Of a DNA stretch of 50,465 nucleotides, positions 35,631-43,497 are shown in pieces. This DNA comes from Flavobacterium sp. UBA4098 (GTDB taxonomy: Bacteria; Bacteroidota; Bacteroidia; Flavobacteriales; Flavobacteriaceae): assembly GCA_002382495.1 (NCBI GenBank), contig DFXW01000005.1:28698-79162 (forward strand), given 5' to 3'. The notes under the pieces were generated by a model. It was not told the origin of the DNA, made no database searches, and saw only the letters and a program-made list of their open reading frames with translations. A program made the translations under genes and the position numbers. Every line of letters starts with the position of its first letter. Positions within the stretch are counted from its first letter, which is position 1.

Positions 35631-36422
35631 ATGAAAACTAATTCAATTAAAAACGCCTTATTAATTACTGTATTTTCGGTAACTGCGTCTTTTGCTCAAC
35701 ACGCTTTTGTAAATACACCTCCTGAGGTTTCGCCAATGCCAATGAAACCTGAAATGACAGAGATCTGGAATCCCGAAGTAAAAGTGATTACTCCCGCAAA
35801 AAAAATAGGAGATGCGCCTTCCGATGCAATTATCTTATTTGATGGAAAGAGCTTAAATCAATGGGTTAATAAAAAAGACAATAGTAAACCCGCAGGTTGG
35901 AAAATTGTCAACAATGATTATATGGAAGTGGTTCCTGACTCAGGCGATATTCAAACTGTAATGAAATTTGGCGACTGCCAATTGCATATCGAATGGAGTG
36001 CTCCAGATGAAGTGTTAGATGGTGGGCAAATGAGAGGAAATAGCGGTGTGTTTTTTCAAAATCGTTATGAATTACAAGTATTAGATTCGTACAACAACAG
36101 AACGTATAACAACGGCCAAGCAGGAAGTATTTACAAAGATCATCCGCCATTAGTGAACGCAATGAAAACACCTTTGGAATGGAATGTTTACGATATAATC
36201 TACACTGCACCACGATTCAAAGCCAATGGATTAATTGATGCGCCAGCAAGAATAACAGTTTTCCATAATGGAGTAGTAGTTCAAAACAATGCTACCATTA
36301 ATGGTTTAACATTGTATATGGGATTGCATAATTACCCTGAATCTCATGGTGAAGATGTAATTTCACTTCAAGATCACGGTTGTAAAACCCAATTTAGAAA
36401 CATTTGGTTGAGAAGACTTTAA
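35631..36422 (+). CDS. Secreted DUF1080 (3-keto-disaccharide hydrolase family) protein
   Basis: A 263-residue exported protein with a signal peptide (KNALLITVFSVTASFAQ, cleavage after Gln). The mature part is a concanavalin-like beta jelly roll of the DUF1080 family: DAIILFDGKSLNQWVNKKD, WSAPDEV-type glycoside site, GNSGVFFQNRYELQVLDSY, and HNYPESHGEDVISLQDHG with FRNIWLRRL as the end. Some members split 3-keto-glycosides; others are only known as hydrolase-like. Unlike many relatives, no sugar-oxidoreductase gene (GMC or Gfo/Idh family) flanks it here, so its substrate is open. Confidence 0.88.
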   Translation: MKTNSIKNALLITVFSVTASFAQHAFVNTPPEVSPMPMKPEMTEIWNPEVKVITPAKKIGDAPSDAIILFDGKSLNQWVNKKDNSKPAGWKIVNNDYMEVVPDSGDIQTVMKFGDCQLHIEWSAPDEVLDGGQMRGNSGVFFQNRYELQVLDSYNNRTYNNGQAGSIYKDHPPLVNAMKTPLEWNVYDIIYTAPRFKANGLIDAPARITVFHNGVVVQNNATINGLTLYMGLHNYPESHGEDVISLQDHGCKTQFRNIWLRRL

Positions 36423-36427
36423 GAGTT

Positions 36428-36457
36428 AAAAACGGAGAGCAATTGCTCTCCGTTTTT
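36428..36457. terminator. Terminator between the DUF1080 gene and the small antitoxin-like gene
   Basis: AAAAACGGAGAGCAA and TTGCTCTCCGTTTTT form a fully palindromic, nearly loop-free stem with an A tract and a T tract, so it can work in both directions. Confidence 0.88.
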
Positions 36458-36469
36458 ATTTGTAAATAA

Positions 36470-36703
36470 TTATAATTTATGTTCTAATGATGAATCAATA
36501 ATACTATCGTCACCGCTATGTTGATTACTAATTTCGGTTCCGTGTTCAACTGCTCGGATTACTTCTTGTTCTATCGTAAGTTGTAAATTGTCATTTGAAG
36601 TACTCATTAACGATTTTATTTTCTCAATCAAAGTATGATCTTGAATTTGAGTAATCCATTGAATCAAATTCAGCTTGTCATTTTGTAATTTTTGAGTATT
36701 CAT
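36470..36703 (-). CDS. Small antitoxin-like hypothetical protein
   Basis: A 77-residue protein with an N-terminal helix LIQWITQIQDHTLIEKIKSLM and a charged, disordered C-terminal tail (EHGTEISNQHSGDDSIIDS). This pattern (a helix that resembles the LxxLL-type dimer part of small Bacteroidota antitoxins, then a flexible tail) is suggestive only. No RelE/ParE-like toxin gene is adjacent. The ORF fits well between the bidirectional terminator (stop at 36470, 13 bases from it) and the divergent HD gene. Function unknown. Confidence 0.6.
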   Translation of the reverse strand: MNTQKLQNDKLNLIQWITQIQDHTLIEKIKSLMSTSNDNLQLTIEQEVIRAVEHGTEISNQHSGDDSIIDSSLEHKL

Positions 36704-36787
36704 TTGTTTCTTTTTTAGTTCGAAATTCTAACCCTCAGGCTAACAAATTTAAGAAATAATCAGATGCAAAATATAAATCAATTTCCT

Positions 36788-36795
36788 TATATTTG
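36788..36795 (+). promoter_or_regulatory. Candidate -7 element for the HD-domain gene
   Basis: TATATTTG matches TAnnTTTG and lies 20 bases before the GTG start codon. No TTG is seen at a matching distance upstream. Confidence 0.4.
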
Positions 36796-36815
36796 TTGCC
36801 CTAAAGCACTTTAAA

Positions 36816-38045
36816 GTGAGTCAAATCAACAAACTTAAAATATTCAATGATCCAATCTATGGATTTATTACAATTCCCAACGCTTTAATCTACGATTTAA
36901 TTCAGCATCCCTATTTTCAACGTTTGCGACGAATTTCACAAATGGGATTATCTTATTTGGTCTATCCTGGTGCCAATCATACTCGTTTTCATCATGCGTT
37001 AGGTTGTATGCATTTAATGCAAAAAGCAGTTGAAGTATTGCGATTTAAAGGTGTCGCTATTTCCGAAGCGGAAGAAAACGCTTTGTATATTGCTATTTTG
37101 CTTCACGATATTGGCCACGGTCCATTTTCTCATGCGATGGAAAAAAGTATTGTAGAGGATGTACATCATGAGGCTATTTCATTATTATTTATGAACCAAT
37201 TGAACAATGAATTTAATGGGCAGTTGAGTTTGGCAATCCAAGTATTTAAAGGAGAGTACCATCGTAAATTCATGTTGCAATTGATTTCGAGTCAATTGGA
37301 TATGGATCGAATGGATTACTTAAAACGTGATAGTTTTTATTCAGGAGTTGCAGAAGGCAATGTGAATTCAGAGCGCTTGATTCAGATGATGAATGTGGTT
37401 GATGATGTTTTAGTGATTGAAGAAAAAGGAATTTATTCAGTAGAGAAATTCTTGATGTCAAGACGTTTGATGTATTGGCAAGCCTACTTGCATAAAACTA
37501 GTTTAGTTGCTGAATTGATATTAACAAAAGTGTTGAAACGTGCTAAAGAACTAACTTTAAAAGGGGTGCAATTACCTTGTAGTGAACCTTTATTGTTTTT
37601 TCTGCAAAACCGAATTGCTTTAGAAAATTTTGATGCTAATATTCTCGATTTATTTTCGCAATTAGATGATTTTGATATTATTAGCGCATTAAAATCCTGG
37701 CAACGCCAAGACGATTTTATTTTATCATCGTTGAGTAAAATGATTATTAATCGTGATTTACCTAAAATTAAAATAGTTACTGATAAAACACTTTTGGACG
37801 AAATAGGTCCTTTGCAAGAACGTTTTGCCGTTGAAAATAACCTCTCGATAGCAGATACCAATTACTTTATTTTCAAAGGAAAAATTAAAAATCAGGCCTA
37901 CAGTAAAGAAGCTGAACCAATTCGGATTTTGAAAAAAGACAGAACGATTGAAGATGTTGTTGAAGCGTCTGATCAATTGAATTTAAAATCTTTATCAAAA
38001 TCAGTTACTAAATATTACATATGTTTTCCAAAACAACTCGTGTAA
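36816..38045 (+). CDS. HD-domain phosphohydrolase, dNTPase-like
   Basis: A 409-residue protein of the HD superfamily, beginning with a GTG codon. The motif order matches SAMHD1/dGTPase-like enzymes: the N-terminal FNDPIYGFITIPNALIYDLIQ, FQRLRRISQMGLSYLVYPGA, the metal site RFHHALGCMHLMQ (first histidine) and ILLHDIGHGPFSHAME (HD pair), plus DMDRMDYLKRDSFYSG, with the distant Asp that completes the site. Such proteins split dNTPs to deoxynucleoside and triphosphate or act as hydrolases of other nucleotides. It precedes the lpxD gene by about 130 bases; no functional link is evident. Confidence 0.9.
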   Translation: MSQINKLKIFNDPIYGFITIPNALIYDLIQHPYFQRLRRISQMGLSYLVYPGANHTRFHHALGCMHLMQKAVEVLRFKGVAISEAEENALYIAILLHDIGHGPFSHAMEKSIVEDVHHEAISLLFMNQLNNEFNGQLSLAIQVFKGEYHRKFMLQLISSQLDMDRMDYLKRDSFYSGVAEGNVNSERLIQMMNVVDDVLVIEEKGIYSVEKFLMSRRLMYWQAYLHKTSLVAELILTKVLKRAKELTLKGVQLPCSEPLLFFLQNRIALENFDANILDLFSQLDDFDIISALKSWQRQDDFILSSLSKMIINRDLPKIKIVTDKTLLDEIGPLQERFAVENNLSIADTNYFIFKGKIKNQAYSKEAEPIRILKKDRTIEDVVEASDQLNLKSLSKSVTKYYICFPKQLV

Positions 38046-38072
38046 AAACGCTGTAATAAAATCTATTTTTTA

Positions 38073-38080
38073 TATTTTTG
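38073..38080 (+). promoter_or_regulatory. Candidate -7 element for the lpxD-lpxC-lpxA cluster
   Basis: TATTTTTG matches TAnnTTTG and lies 96 bases upstream of the lpxD start, directly before a small open frame (38086-38175). A clear TTG is missing at the right distance (CTG at 38051). Confidence 0.4.
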
Positions 38081-38085
38081 TCAGA

Positions 38086-38175
38086 ATGAAAAAAATTAGG
38101 CCATCTTTATTTGAAACTAAGAGCACTTATACAAGTGTGATTCATTTCACGCCTACACAAAAAACGATCCTTTAG
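38086..38175 (+). CDS. Possible 29-residue leader peptide upstream of lpxD
   Basis: A short open frame, ATG at 38086 to TAG at 38173-38175, encodes MKKIRPSLFETKSTYTSVIH and nine more residues and ends one base before the lpxD ATG at 38177. The abutting stop and start would allow translational coupling to lpxD. It has no known family, and it might be a chance frame in the 5' leader. Comparative data would be needed to tell; the position is the only evidence. Confidence 0.25.
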   Translation: MKKIRPSLFETKSTYTSVIHFTPTQKTIL

Positions 38176-38176
38176 A

Positions 38177-39220
38177 ATGAAGTTTACAGCACAGCAAATA
38201 GCGGAAATTTTAGAAGGAGAGGTGGTAGGTAATCCTAATGTAGAAGTTTCAAAGCTATCCAAAATTGAGGACGGTCAAGTAGGTTCACTTACTTTTTTAT
38301 CCAATCCAAAATACCTAAATTATATATATACCACTCAAGCCTCAGTAACTATTGTAAATAGTACATTTGTGCCAGAAAAAACGGTTACGACCACTTTGAT
38401 TAAAGTAACTGATGCGTATGGGGCATTTACCAAGTTATTAGAATTTTACAATCAAGTAAAATTGAATAAAACAGGTATTGAATCACTTTCATTTATAGAC
38501 GAGAGTGTTAGTTATGAACCTGATTTGTATTTGGGTAGTTTTGCTTATGTAGGAAAAAATGTTGTGCTTGGAAAAAACGTTAAAATTTACCCTAATTCCT
38601 ATGTCGGTGATAATGTTATCATTGGAAACAATGTAACCATTTTCGCTGGTGTTACAATTTATTCAGAAACCGAAATAGGAAATAATTGTACCTTTCATTC
38701 AGGAACTGTTATCGGATCGGATGGATTTGGTTTTGCACCCAATGCAGATGGAACCTATACTAAAATACCTCAAATTGGGAATGTTGTAATTGAAGATGAT
38801 GTTGAAATAGGAGCAAATACAACAGTTGATAGAGCCACTATGGGATCAACAATTATTTGTAAAGGAGTAAAGTTAGACAACCAAATTCAAGTGGGACACA
38901 ATGTAGAAATTGGTGAAAATACTGTAATTGCGGCTCAAACAGGAATTGCTGGTTCAACCAAAATTGGTAAAAATGGAATGATTGGAGGACAGGTTGGTTT
39001 TGCTGGACATATTAACATTGGAAACAACGTACGAATTAAGGCAAAATCAGGTGTTACTAAGAATGTAAAAGACGGTGAAGTGCTCCAAGGCCCATTAGCT
39101 TTTGCTGATTCTAGTTATGCCAAATCGTATATTCATTTCAAGAATTTGCCTAAAATTTTATCAGAAATAGAAGAATTAAAAAAAGAAATACTAAATCTAA
39201 AAACGAATACCAATGGTTAA
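38177..39220 (+). CDS. lpxD: UDP-3-O-(3-hydroxyacyl)glucosamine N-acyltransferase
   Basis: A 347-residue hexapeptide-repeat acyltransferase for lipid A synthesis. It adds the second hydroxyacyl chain to UDP-3-O-acyl-glucosamine from acyl-ACP. N-terminal uridine-binding domain (about 1-110), then left-handed beta-helix repeats of the form [LIV]GxNVxI (120-320), with the catalytic histidine region HVEIGENTVI-like QVGHNVEIGENTVIAAQTG, and a C-terminal coiled helix (ILSEIEELKKEI). Its last 8 bases overlap lpxC, so the two are translationally coupled. A second LpxD-type gene lies at 42122. Confidence 0.95.
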   Translation: MKFTAQQIAEILEGEVVGNPNVEVSKLSKIEDGQVGSLTFLSNPKYLNYIYTTQASVTIVNSTFVPEKTVTTTLIKVTDAYGAFTKLLEFYNQVKLNKTGIESLSFIDESVSYEPDLYLGSFAYVGKNVVLGKNVKIYPNSYVGDNVIIGNNVTIFAGVTIYSETEIGNNCTFHSGTVIGSDGFGFAPNADGTYTKIPQIGNVVIEDDVEIGANTTVDRATMGSTIICKGVKLDNQIQVGHNVEIGENTVIAAQTGIAGSTKIGKNGMIGGQVGFAGHINIGNNVRIKAKSGVTKNVKDGEVLQGPLAFADSSYAKSYIHFKNLPKILSEIEELKKEILNLKTNTNG

Positions 39221-40598
39221 ACAAAAAACCATCAAATCAGAAATTTCACTTACAGGTGTAGGTTTGCATACTGGTAAAGAGGTGAAAATGACTTTCAAAC
39301 CAGCCCCAGCAAACAACGGATTCACATTTGTACGTGTCGATCTTGAAGGACAGCCTGTTATTGAAGCCGATGCTAATTATGTTGTCAATACGCAACGCGG
39401 AACCAATTTAGAAAAATTGGGCGTGCAAATTCAAACACCAGAACATGTTCTTGCAGCCTTAACAGGTTGTGATTTAGATAATGTTATTATTGAATTAAAT
39501 GCTTCAGAACTACCTATTATGGATGGTTCTTCAAAATATTTTGTTGAAGCAATTGAAAAAGCGGGAGTTGAAGAACAAGATGCAAAACGTAATGTTTATG
39601 TGGTAAAAGAAGTAATTTCATTTACTGATGAGGCAACAGGAAGCGAAATTTTAGTAATGCCAAGTGATAGTTATTGCATCACAACTATGGTTGATTTTGG
39701 TACTAAGATTTTAGGTACTCAAAATGCTACAATGAAAAGCCTCTCGGAATTTAAAGACGAATTTTCAGATTCAAGAACGTTTAGTTTCTTACATGAATTA
39801 GAAGCCTTATTGAACAATGGATTAATAAAAGGGGGGGATTTAAATAATGCTATTGTGTATGTTGATAAAGAAATATCAGCGGCTACAATGGATAATTTGA
39901 AGAAAGCATTTGGTAAAGAAAATTTGACTGTAAAACCAAATGGAATTTTGGATAATCTTACTTTGCATTATCCCAACGAAGCGGCACGTCATAAATTGTT
40001 AGATGTAGTAGGTGATTTATCTTTGATTGGAACTAGAATACAAGGAAAGGTGATTGCCAACAAGCCGGGTCATTATGTAAACACTCAATTTGCTAAAAAA
40101 CTAGCGAAGATTATAAAAATAGAACAACGAAATTTTGTGCCAACTTATGATTTGCATCAAGAACCATTGATGGATATTCATAAAATTATGGAAACATTAC
40201 CTCACCGTCCTCCCTTTTTATTGATTGATCGAATCATTGAAATGTCCGAAAATCATGTGGTAGGAATGAAAAATGTAACCATGAATGAAGATTTCTTTAT
40301 TGGACATTTCCCTGAAGCACCAGTTATGCCAGGTGTTTTAATTGTTGAAGCCATGGCTCAAACAGGTGGTGTTTTAGTATTAAGCACGGTTCCAGATCCT
40401 GAAAATTACTTGACATATTTCATGAAAATGGACAATGTAAAGTTCAAACACAAAGTACTTCCAGGAGATACTTTGATTTTCAAATGTGACTTAATCACTC
40501 CAATACGAAGAGGAATTTGTCATATGCAAGCCAATGCCTATGCCAATGGAAAATTAGTTGCTGAAGCAGAATTAATGGCGCAAATTGCCAAAAAATAA
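39213..40598 (+). CDS. lpxC-fabZ: Bifunctional UDP-3-O-acyl-N-acetylglucosamine deacetylase / 3-hydroxyacyl-ACP dehydratase
   Basis: A 461-residue fusion typical of Bacteroidota. The first half (1-305) is the zinc deacetylase LpxC: TGVGLHTGKEVKMTFKPAP, TPEHVLAALTG with zinc histidine, MDGSSKYFV, SRTFSFLHELE and DNLTLHYPNEAARHKLLDVVGDL, the second metal and catalytic region. The second half (about 310-461) is FabZ, which dehydrates 3-hydroxyacyl-ACP: IMETLPHRPPFLLIDRI, catalytic His in GHFPEAPVMPGVL and Glu in LIVEAMAQTGG. The fusion couples lipid A committed step to fatty acid supply. Follows lpxD with an 8-base overlap, 69 bases ahead of lpxA. Confidence 0.96.
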   Translation: MVKQKTIKSEISLTGVGLHTGKEVKMTFKPAPANNGFTFVRVDLEGQPVIEADANYVVNTQRGTNLEKLGVQIQTPEHVLAALTGCDLDNVIIELNASELPIMDGSSKYFVEAIEKAGVEEQDAKRNVYVVKEVISFTDEATGSEILVMPSDSYCITTMVDFGTKILGTQNATMKSLSEFKDEFSDSRTFSFLHELEALLNNGLIKGGDLNNAIVYVDKEISAATMDNLKKAFGKENLTVKPNGILDNLTLHYPNEAARHKLLDVVGDLSLIGTRIQGKVIANKPGHYVNTQFAKKLAKIIKIEQRNFVPTYDLHQEPLMDIHKIMETLPHRPPFLLIDRIIEMSENHVVGMKNVTMNEDFFIGHFPEAPVMPGVLIVEAMAQTGGVLVLSTVPDPENYLTYFMKMDNVKFKHKVLPGDTLIFKCDLITPIRRGICHMQANAYANGKLVAEAELMAQIAKK

Positions 40599-40667
40599 TA
40601 AAATGTAGAAAATTCGCAGTAGTTTTACCGCGTATTTTCTTTTGAATAGAAATTAAAAACAATACAG

Positions 40668-41453
40668 ATGAATCAACCGTTAGCATACGTTCATCCCGGC
40701 GCAAAGATTGCCAAAAATGTAGTTATTGAACCTTTTACAACTATCCATAACAATGTGGTTATTGGCGATGGGACTTGGATTGGATCTAATGTCACTATTA
40801 TGGAAGGGGCTAGAATTGGAAAAAATTGTAATATTTTTCCAGGAGCAGTAATATCTGCAGTACCCCAAGATTTGAAATTTGGTGGCGAAGATTCTTTAGC
40901 TATTATTGGTGATAATTGTACCATTAGAGAATGTGTAACTATTAATAGAGGTACCGTGGCTTCAGGACAAACCGTAATTGGCGACAATTGTTTGGTCATG
41001 GCATACGCACACATTGCACACGATTGTGTAGTAGGTAATAATGCAATTATCGTAAACGGAGTTGCTTTGGCAGGGCATGTTATTGTGGGAAACTATGCGG
41101 TTATTGGTGGTTTAGCTGCCGTACATCAATTTATTCATATTGGAGACCACGCGATGATTTCAGGAGGTTCATTGGTTCGAAAAGATGTTCCGCCTTTTAC
41201 TAAAGCAGCAAAAGAGCCATTGTCTTATGTTGGAATTAACTCCATCGGATTAAGACGTAGAGGTTTTACCACAGAAAAAATTAGAGAGATTCAGGATATA
41301 TATCGTATTCTGTATCAAAAAAATTACAACACCACCCAAGCTATCGGTATTATTGAGGCTGAAATGGAAGCTACGCCAGAACGTGATGAAATATTAGATT
41401 TTATCCGAAATTCATCTCGTGGCGTTATGAAGGGCTACAGTGGCAATTATTAA
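40668..41453 (+). CDS. lpxA: UDP-N-acetylglucosamine acyltransferase
   Basis: A 261-residue trimeric left-handed beta-helix enzyme that adds the first 3-hydroxyacyl chain to UDP-GlcNAc. Hexapeptide repeats run from about 5 to 190 (for instance VVIEPFTTIHNNVVIGDGT), the catalytic histidine is in VMAYAHIAHDCVVGN, and the helical C-terminal domain has GINSIGLRRRGFTTEKIREI. Length is normal. Clustered with the other two early lipid A genes; efp follows after 34 bases. Confidence 0.96.
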   Translation: MNQPLAYVHPGAKIAKNVVIEPFTTIHNNVVIGDGTWIGSNVTIMEGARIGKNCNIFPGAVISAVPQDLKFGGEDSLAIIGDNCTIRECVTINRGTVASGQTVIGDNCLVMAYAHIAHDCVVGNNAIIVNGVALAGHVIVGNYAVIGGLAAVHQFIHIGDHAMISGGSLVRKDVPPFTKAAKEPLSYVGINSIGLRRRGFTTEKIREIQDIYRILYQKNYNTTQAIGIIEAEMEATPERDEILDFIRNSSRGVMKGYSGNY

Positions 41454-41487
41454 TAAGTAAGATAAATAGAAATAAATACAATTTAAA

Positions 41488-42054
41488 ATGGCAAGTACAT
41501 CAGATATTAGAAACGGATTATGTATTAAATACAATAATGATATTTATAAAATCATTGAATTTCTTCACGTTAAACCAGGAAAAGGTCCTGCTTTTGTTAG
41601 AACCAAATTGAAATCATTAACTAACGGAAAAGTATTGGATAATACCTTTTCTGCTGGACATAAAATTGAAGAAGTTCGTGTTGAAACACATACCTTTCAA
41701 TATTTATATGCTGAGGGCGATGATTTTCACTTTATGAATACGGAGTCATTTGAACAAATTACATTAAACAAAAAAGTTTTGGATAATCCAGGTCTTTTGA
41801 AAGAAGGAACTAATGTAATGGTTCAGATTAATTCTGAGACTGAAGCGCCACTTTCTGTAGACATGCCAGCTTCAATTGTTTTGGAAGTTACTTATGCAGA
41901 ACCAGGAGTAAAAGGAAATACAGCTACTAATGCAACTAAATCAGCCACTGTTGAAACGGGAGCTTCTGTAAATGTACCTTTGTTTATTAACGAAGGAGAT
42001 AAAATTAAAATCGATACCGCTTCAGGTTCTTATATGGAACGCGTAAAAGAATAA
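41488..42054 (+). CDS. efp: Translation elongation factor P
   Basis: A 188-residue factor that relieves ribosome stalling at polyproline. The three beta-barrel domains are seen: KOW-like N-terminal domain (IRNGLCIKYNNDIYKIIEF, with the tip loop VKPGKGPAFVR, whose lysine is the usual modification site), a middle OB domain and the C-terminal OB domain ending TASGSYMERVKE. Located between lpxA and lpxD2, 34 bases behind lpxA, so it is likely transcribed with the lipid A genes, and followed by a hairpin terminator. Confidence 0.96.
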   Translation: MASTSDIRNGLCIKYNNDIYKIIEFLHVKPGKGPAFVRTKLKSLTNGKVLDNTFSAGHKIEEVRVETHTFQYLYAEGDDFHFMNTESFEQITLNKKVLDNPGLLKEGTNVMVQINSETEAPLSVDMPASIVLEVTYAEPGVKGNTATNATKSATVETGASVNVPLFINEGDKIKIDTASGSYMERVKE

Positions 42055-42064
42055 ATGAACTTAT

Positions 42065-42104
42065 AAATAAAGGTTGGAAGTCGCTTGACTCTCAACCTTT
42101 ATTT
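42065..42104 (+). terminator. Hairpin after efp
   Basis: AAATAAAGGTTG pairs over 12 bp with CAACCTTTATTT. The loop holds a further short AGTC/GACT pair, and the tail is AT-rich rather than a strong T tract. It probably separates efp from lpxD2. Confidence 0.65.
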
Positions 42105-42121
42105 ATTTATTATATTGGTGC

Positions 42122-43051
42122 ATGAAATTTTCTCAACCTCAAACCTTAAAAGATATTGCCAACTTAATTCATTGTGATTATGTTGGAGAGGCTCATTTTC
42201 CTGTTTTAGGAATGAATGAAATCCATGTGGTAGAGCCTGGAGATATTGTGTTTGTGGATCATCCAAAATATTATGATAAGGCATTGGAATCCAAAGCAAC
42301 CATTATCTTAATTAATAAAGAAGTGAATTGCCCTGCTGGCAAAGCGCTATTAATATCAGATGATCCGTTTCGAGATTTCAATGTATTGACAAGACATTTT
42401 AAGCCATTTCAATCTTCCAATGTTTCTATTTCGCCTTCGGCAAAAATTGGTCACGGGACGATTATTCAACCTAATACTTTTATTGGAAATAATGTAGTGA
42501 TTGGAATCAATTGTTTAATTCATTCCAATGTGGCTATTTATGATCATACTGTTATTGGCGATAATGTAATTATTCATGCGGGAACAGTAATTGGAGGAGA
42601 TGCTTTTTATTACAAAAAACGTCCAGATGGATTTGATCAATTGCTTTCAGGTGGAAGAGTGGTAATTGAAAACAATGTCGGTATTGGTGCACTTTGTACT
42701 ATAGACAAAGGAGTAACCGGAGATACGACAATTGGAGAAGGAACTAAATTAGACAATCAAGTACATGTTGGTCACGATACCGTAATTGGCAAAAAATGTT
42801 TAATTGCCTCTCAAACTGGAATAGCAGGATGTGTAATTATTGAAGATGAAGTAACACTTTGGGGCCAAGTGGGAACCACTAGCGGAATTACTATCGGAAC
42901 AAAAGCAGTGGTAATGGGACAAACTGGTGTGACTAAGTCTATAGAAGGAGGAAAATCTTATTTTGGCACTCCAGTGGAGGAGTCAAGAGAAAAATTAAAA
43001 CAATTGGCCAACATTAAAAAAATACCTGAACTTATAAACAAATTGAAATAA
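42122..43051 (+). CDS. Second LpxD-type hexapeptide acyltransferase
   Basis: A 309-residue homologue of LpxD with an N-terminal domain (KDIANLIHCDYVGEAHFPVLG) and a left-handed beta-helix with regular hexapeptides (IGHGTIIQPNTFIGNNVVIG, then GGDAFYYKKRPDGFDQ and VHVGHDTVIGKKC, the catalytic histidine region). It is shorter than the LpxD at 38177 and without its C-terminal coiled helix, and the insertion YKKRPDGFDQL replaces the usual GFGFAP loop, so the acceptor or acyl chain may differ. It could act in lipid A with another chain length or on a different UDP-sugar. Its TAA overlaps the start of the next gene by one base. Confidence 0.88.
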   Translation: MKFSQPQTLKDIANLIHCDYVGEAHFPVLGMNEIHVVEPGDIVFVDHPKYYDKALESKATIILINKEVNCPAGKALLISDDPFRDFNVLTRHFKPFQSSNVSISPSAKIGHGTIIQPNTFIGNNVVIGINCLIHSNVAIYDHTVIGDNVIIHAGTVIGGDAFYYKKRPDGFDQLLSGGRVVIENNVGIGALCTIDKGVTGDTTIGEGTKLDNQVHVGHDTVIGKKCLIASQTGIAGCVIIEDEVTLWGQVGTTSGITIGTKAVVMGQTGVTKSIEGGKSYFGTPVEESREKLKQLANIKKIPELINKLK

Positions 43052-43413
43052 TGTCTGCAAAAAAATTAATACAAAATTTTTACAAATCAGATGCATTAAT
43101 CGATGCCGAGGTTATGAAAGAATTCTTGCATCCTGAAATTATTTTAGATTGGAACAGTAGCAAAGGATTTGTTCAACTTAATTATGATGGCATCCTTGAT
43201 TTAGCAGGAGAATTAAGCAAAGCCTATGTTCGTTCAAAGGTTAGAATTAGTCATATTCTTTCGGAAAACGACTTAGTTTCGGTTCGCTATTCGCATTATG
43301 TTAAGACGATTGAAAATCCTAGAGAAGAGATGTTTTTAGCTAATTTTATTGTGATTTGGCAACTCAAAGACAATCTATTGTTCCGAGGCTATCAAATGAG
43401 TCAAATTTCTTAA
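43051..43413 (+). CDS. SnoaL/NTF2-like small protein
   Basis: A 120-residue protein with the cone-like alpha+beta barrel signature of the NTF2/SnoaL superfamily: a long N-terminal helix (KLIQNFYKSDALIDAEVMKEF), the strand HPEIILDWNSS, then GILDLAGELSKAYV and curved strands VRISHILSENDLVSVRYSHYV and FIVIWQLKDNLLFRGYQMSQ. Family members include isomerases, dehydratases and binding proteins; catalytic residues differ widely, so no reaction can be named. It starts within the stop codon (TAATG) of lpxD2 and is therefore cotranslated with it; a link to surface lipid metabolism is inference. Confidence 0.8.
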   Translation: MSAKKLIQNFYKSDALIDAEVMKEFLHPEIILDWNSSKGFVQLNYDGILDLAGELSKAYVRSKVRISHILSENDLVSVRYSHYVKTIENPREEMFLANFIVIWQLKDNLLFRGYQMSQIS

Positions 43414-43432
43414 TATATTTTCCATTAAAAAC

Positions 43433-43462
43433 TTCGAAAATAATTTCAAAATCGTATTTTTG
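43433..43462 (+). promoter_or_regulatory. Promoter of sucD
   Basis: TTC (43433-43435, one mismatch from TTG), a 19-base spacer and TATTTTTG (43455-43462), which matches TAnnTTTG. The ATG lies 35 bases downstream. Confidence 0.55.
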
Positions 43463-43497
43463 CGAAACAATTTTTAAAATCACATAAAAAATAGATC

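Noticed and set aside
40680..41014. Minus-strand open frames opposite lpxA
   Set aside because: The hexapeptide repeats of lpxA create long antisense frames by codon bias. No motif supports them.
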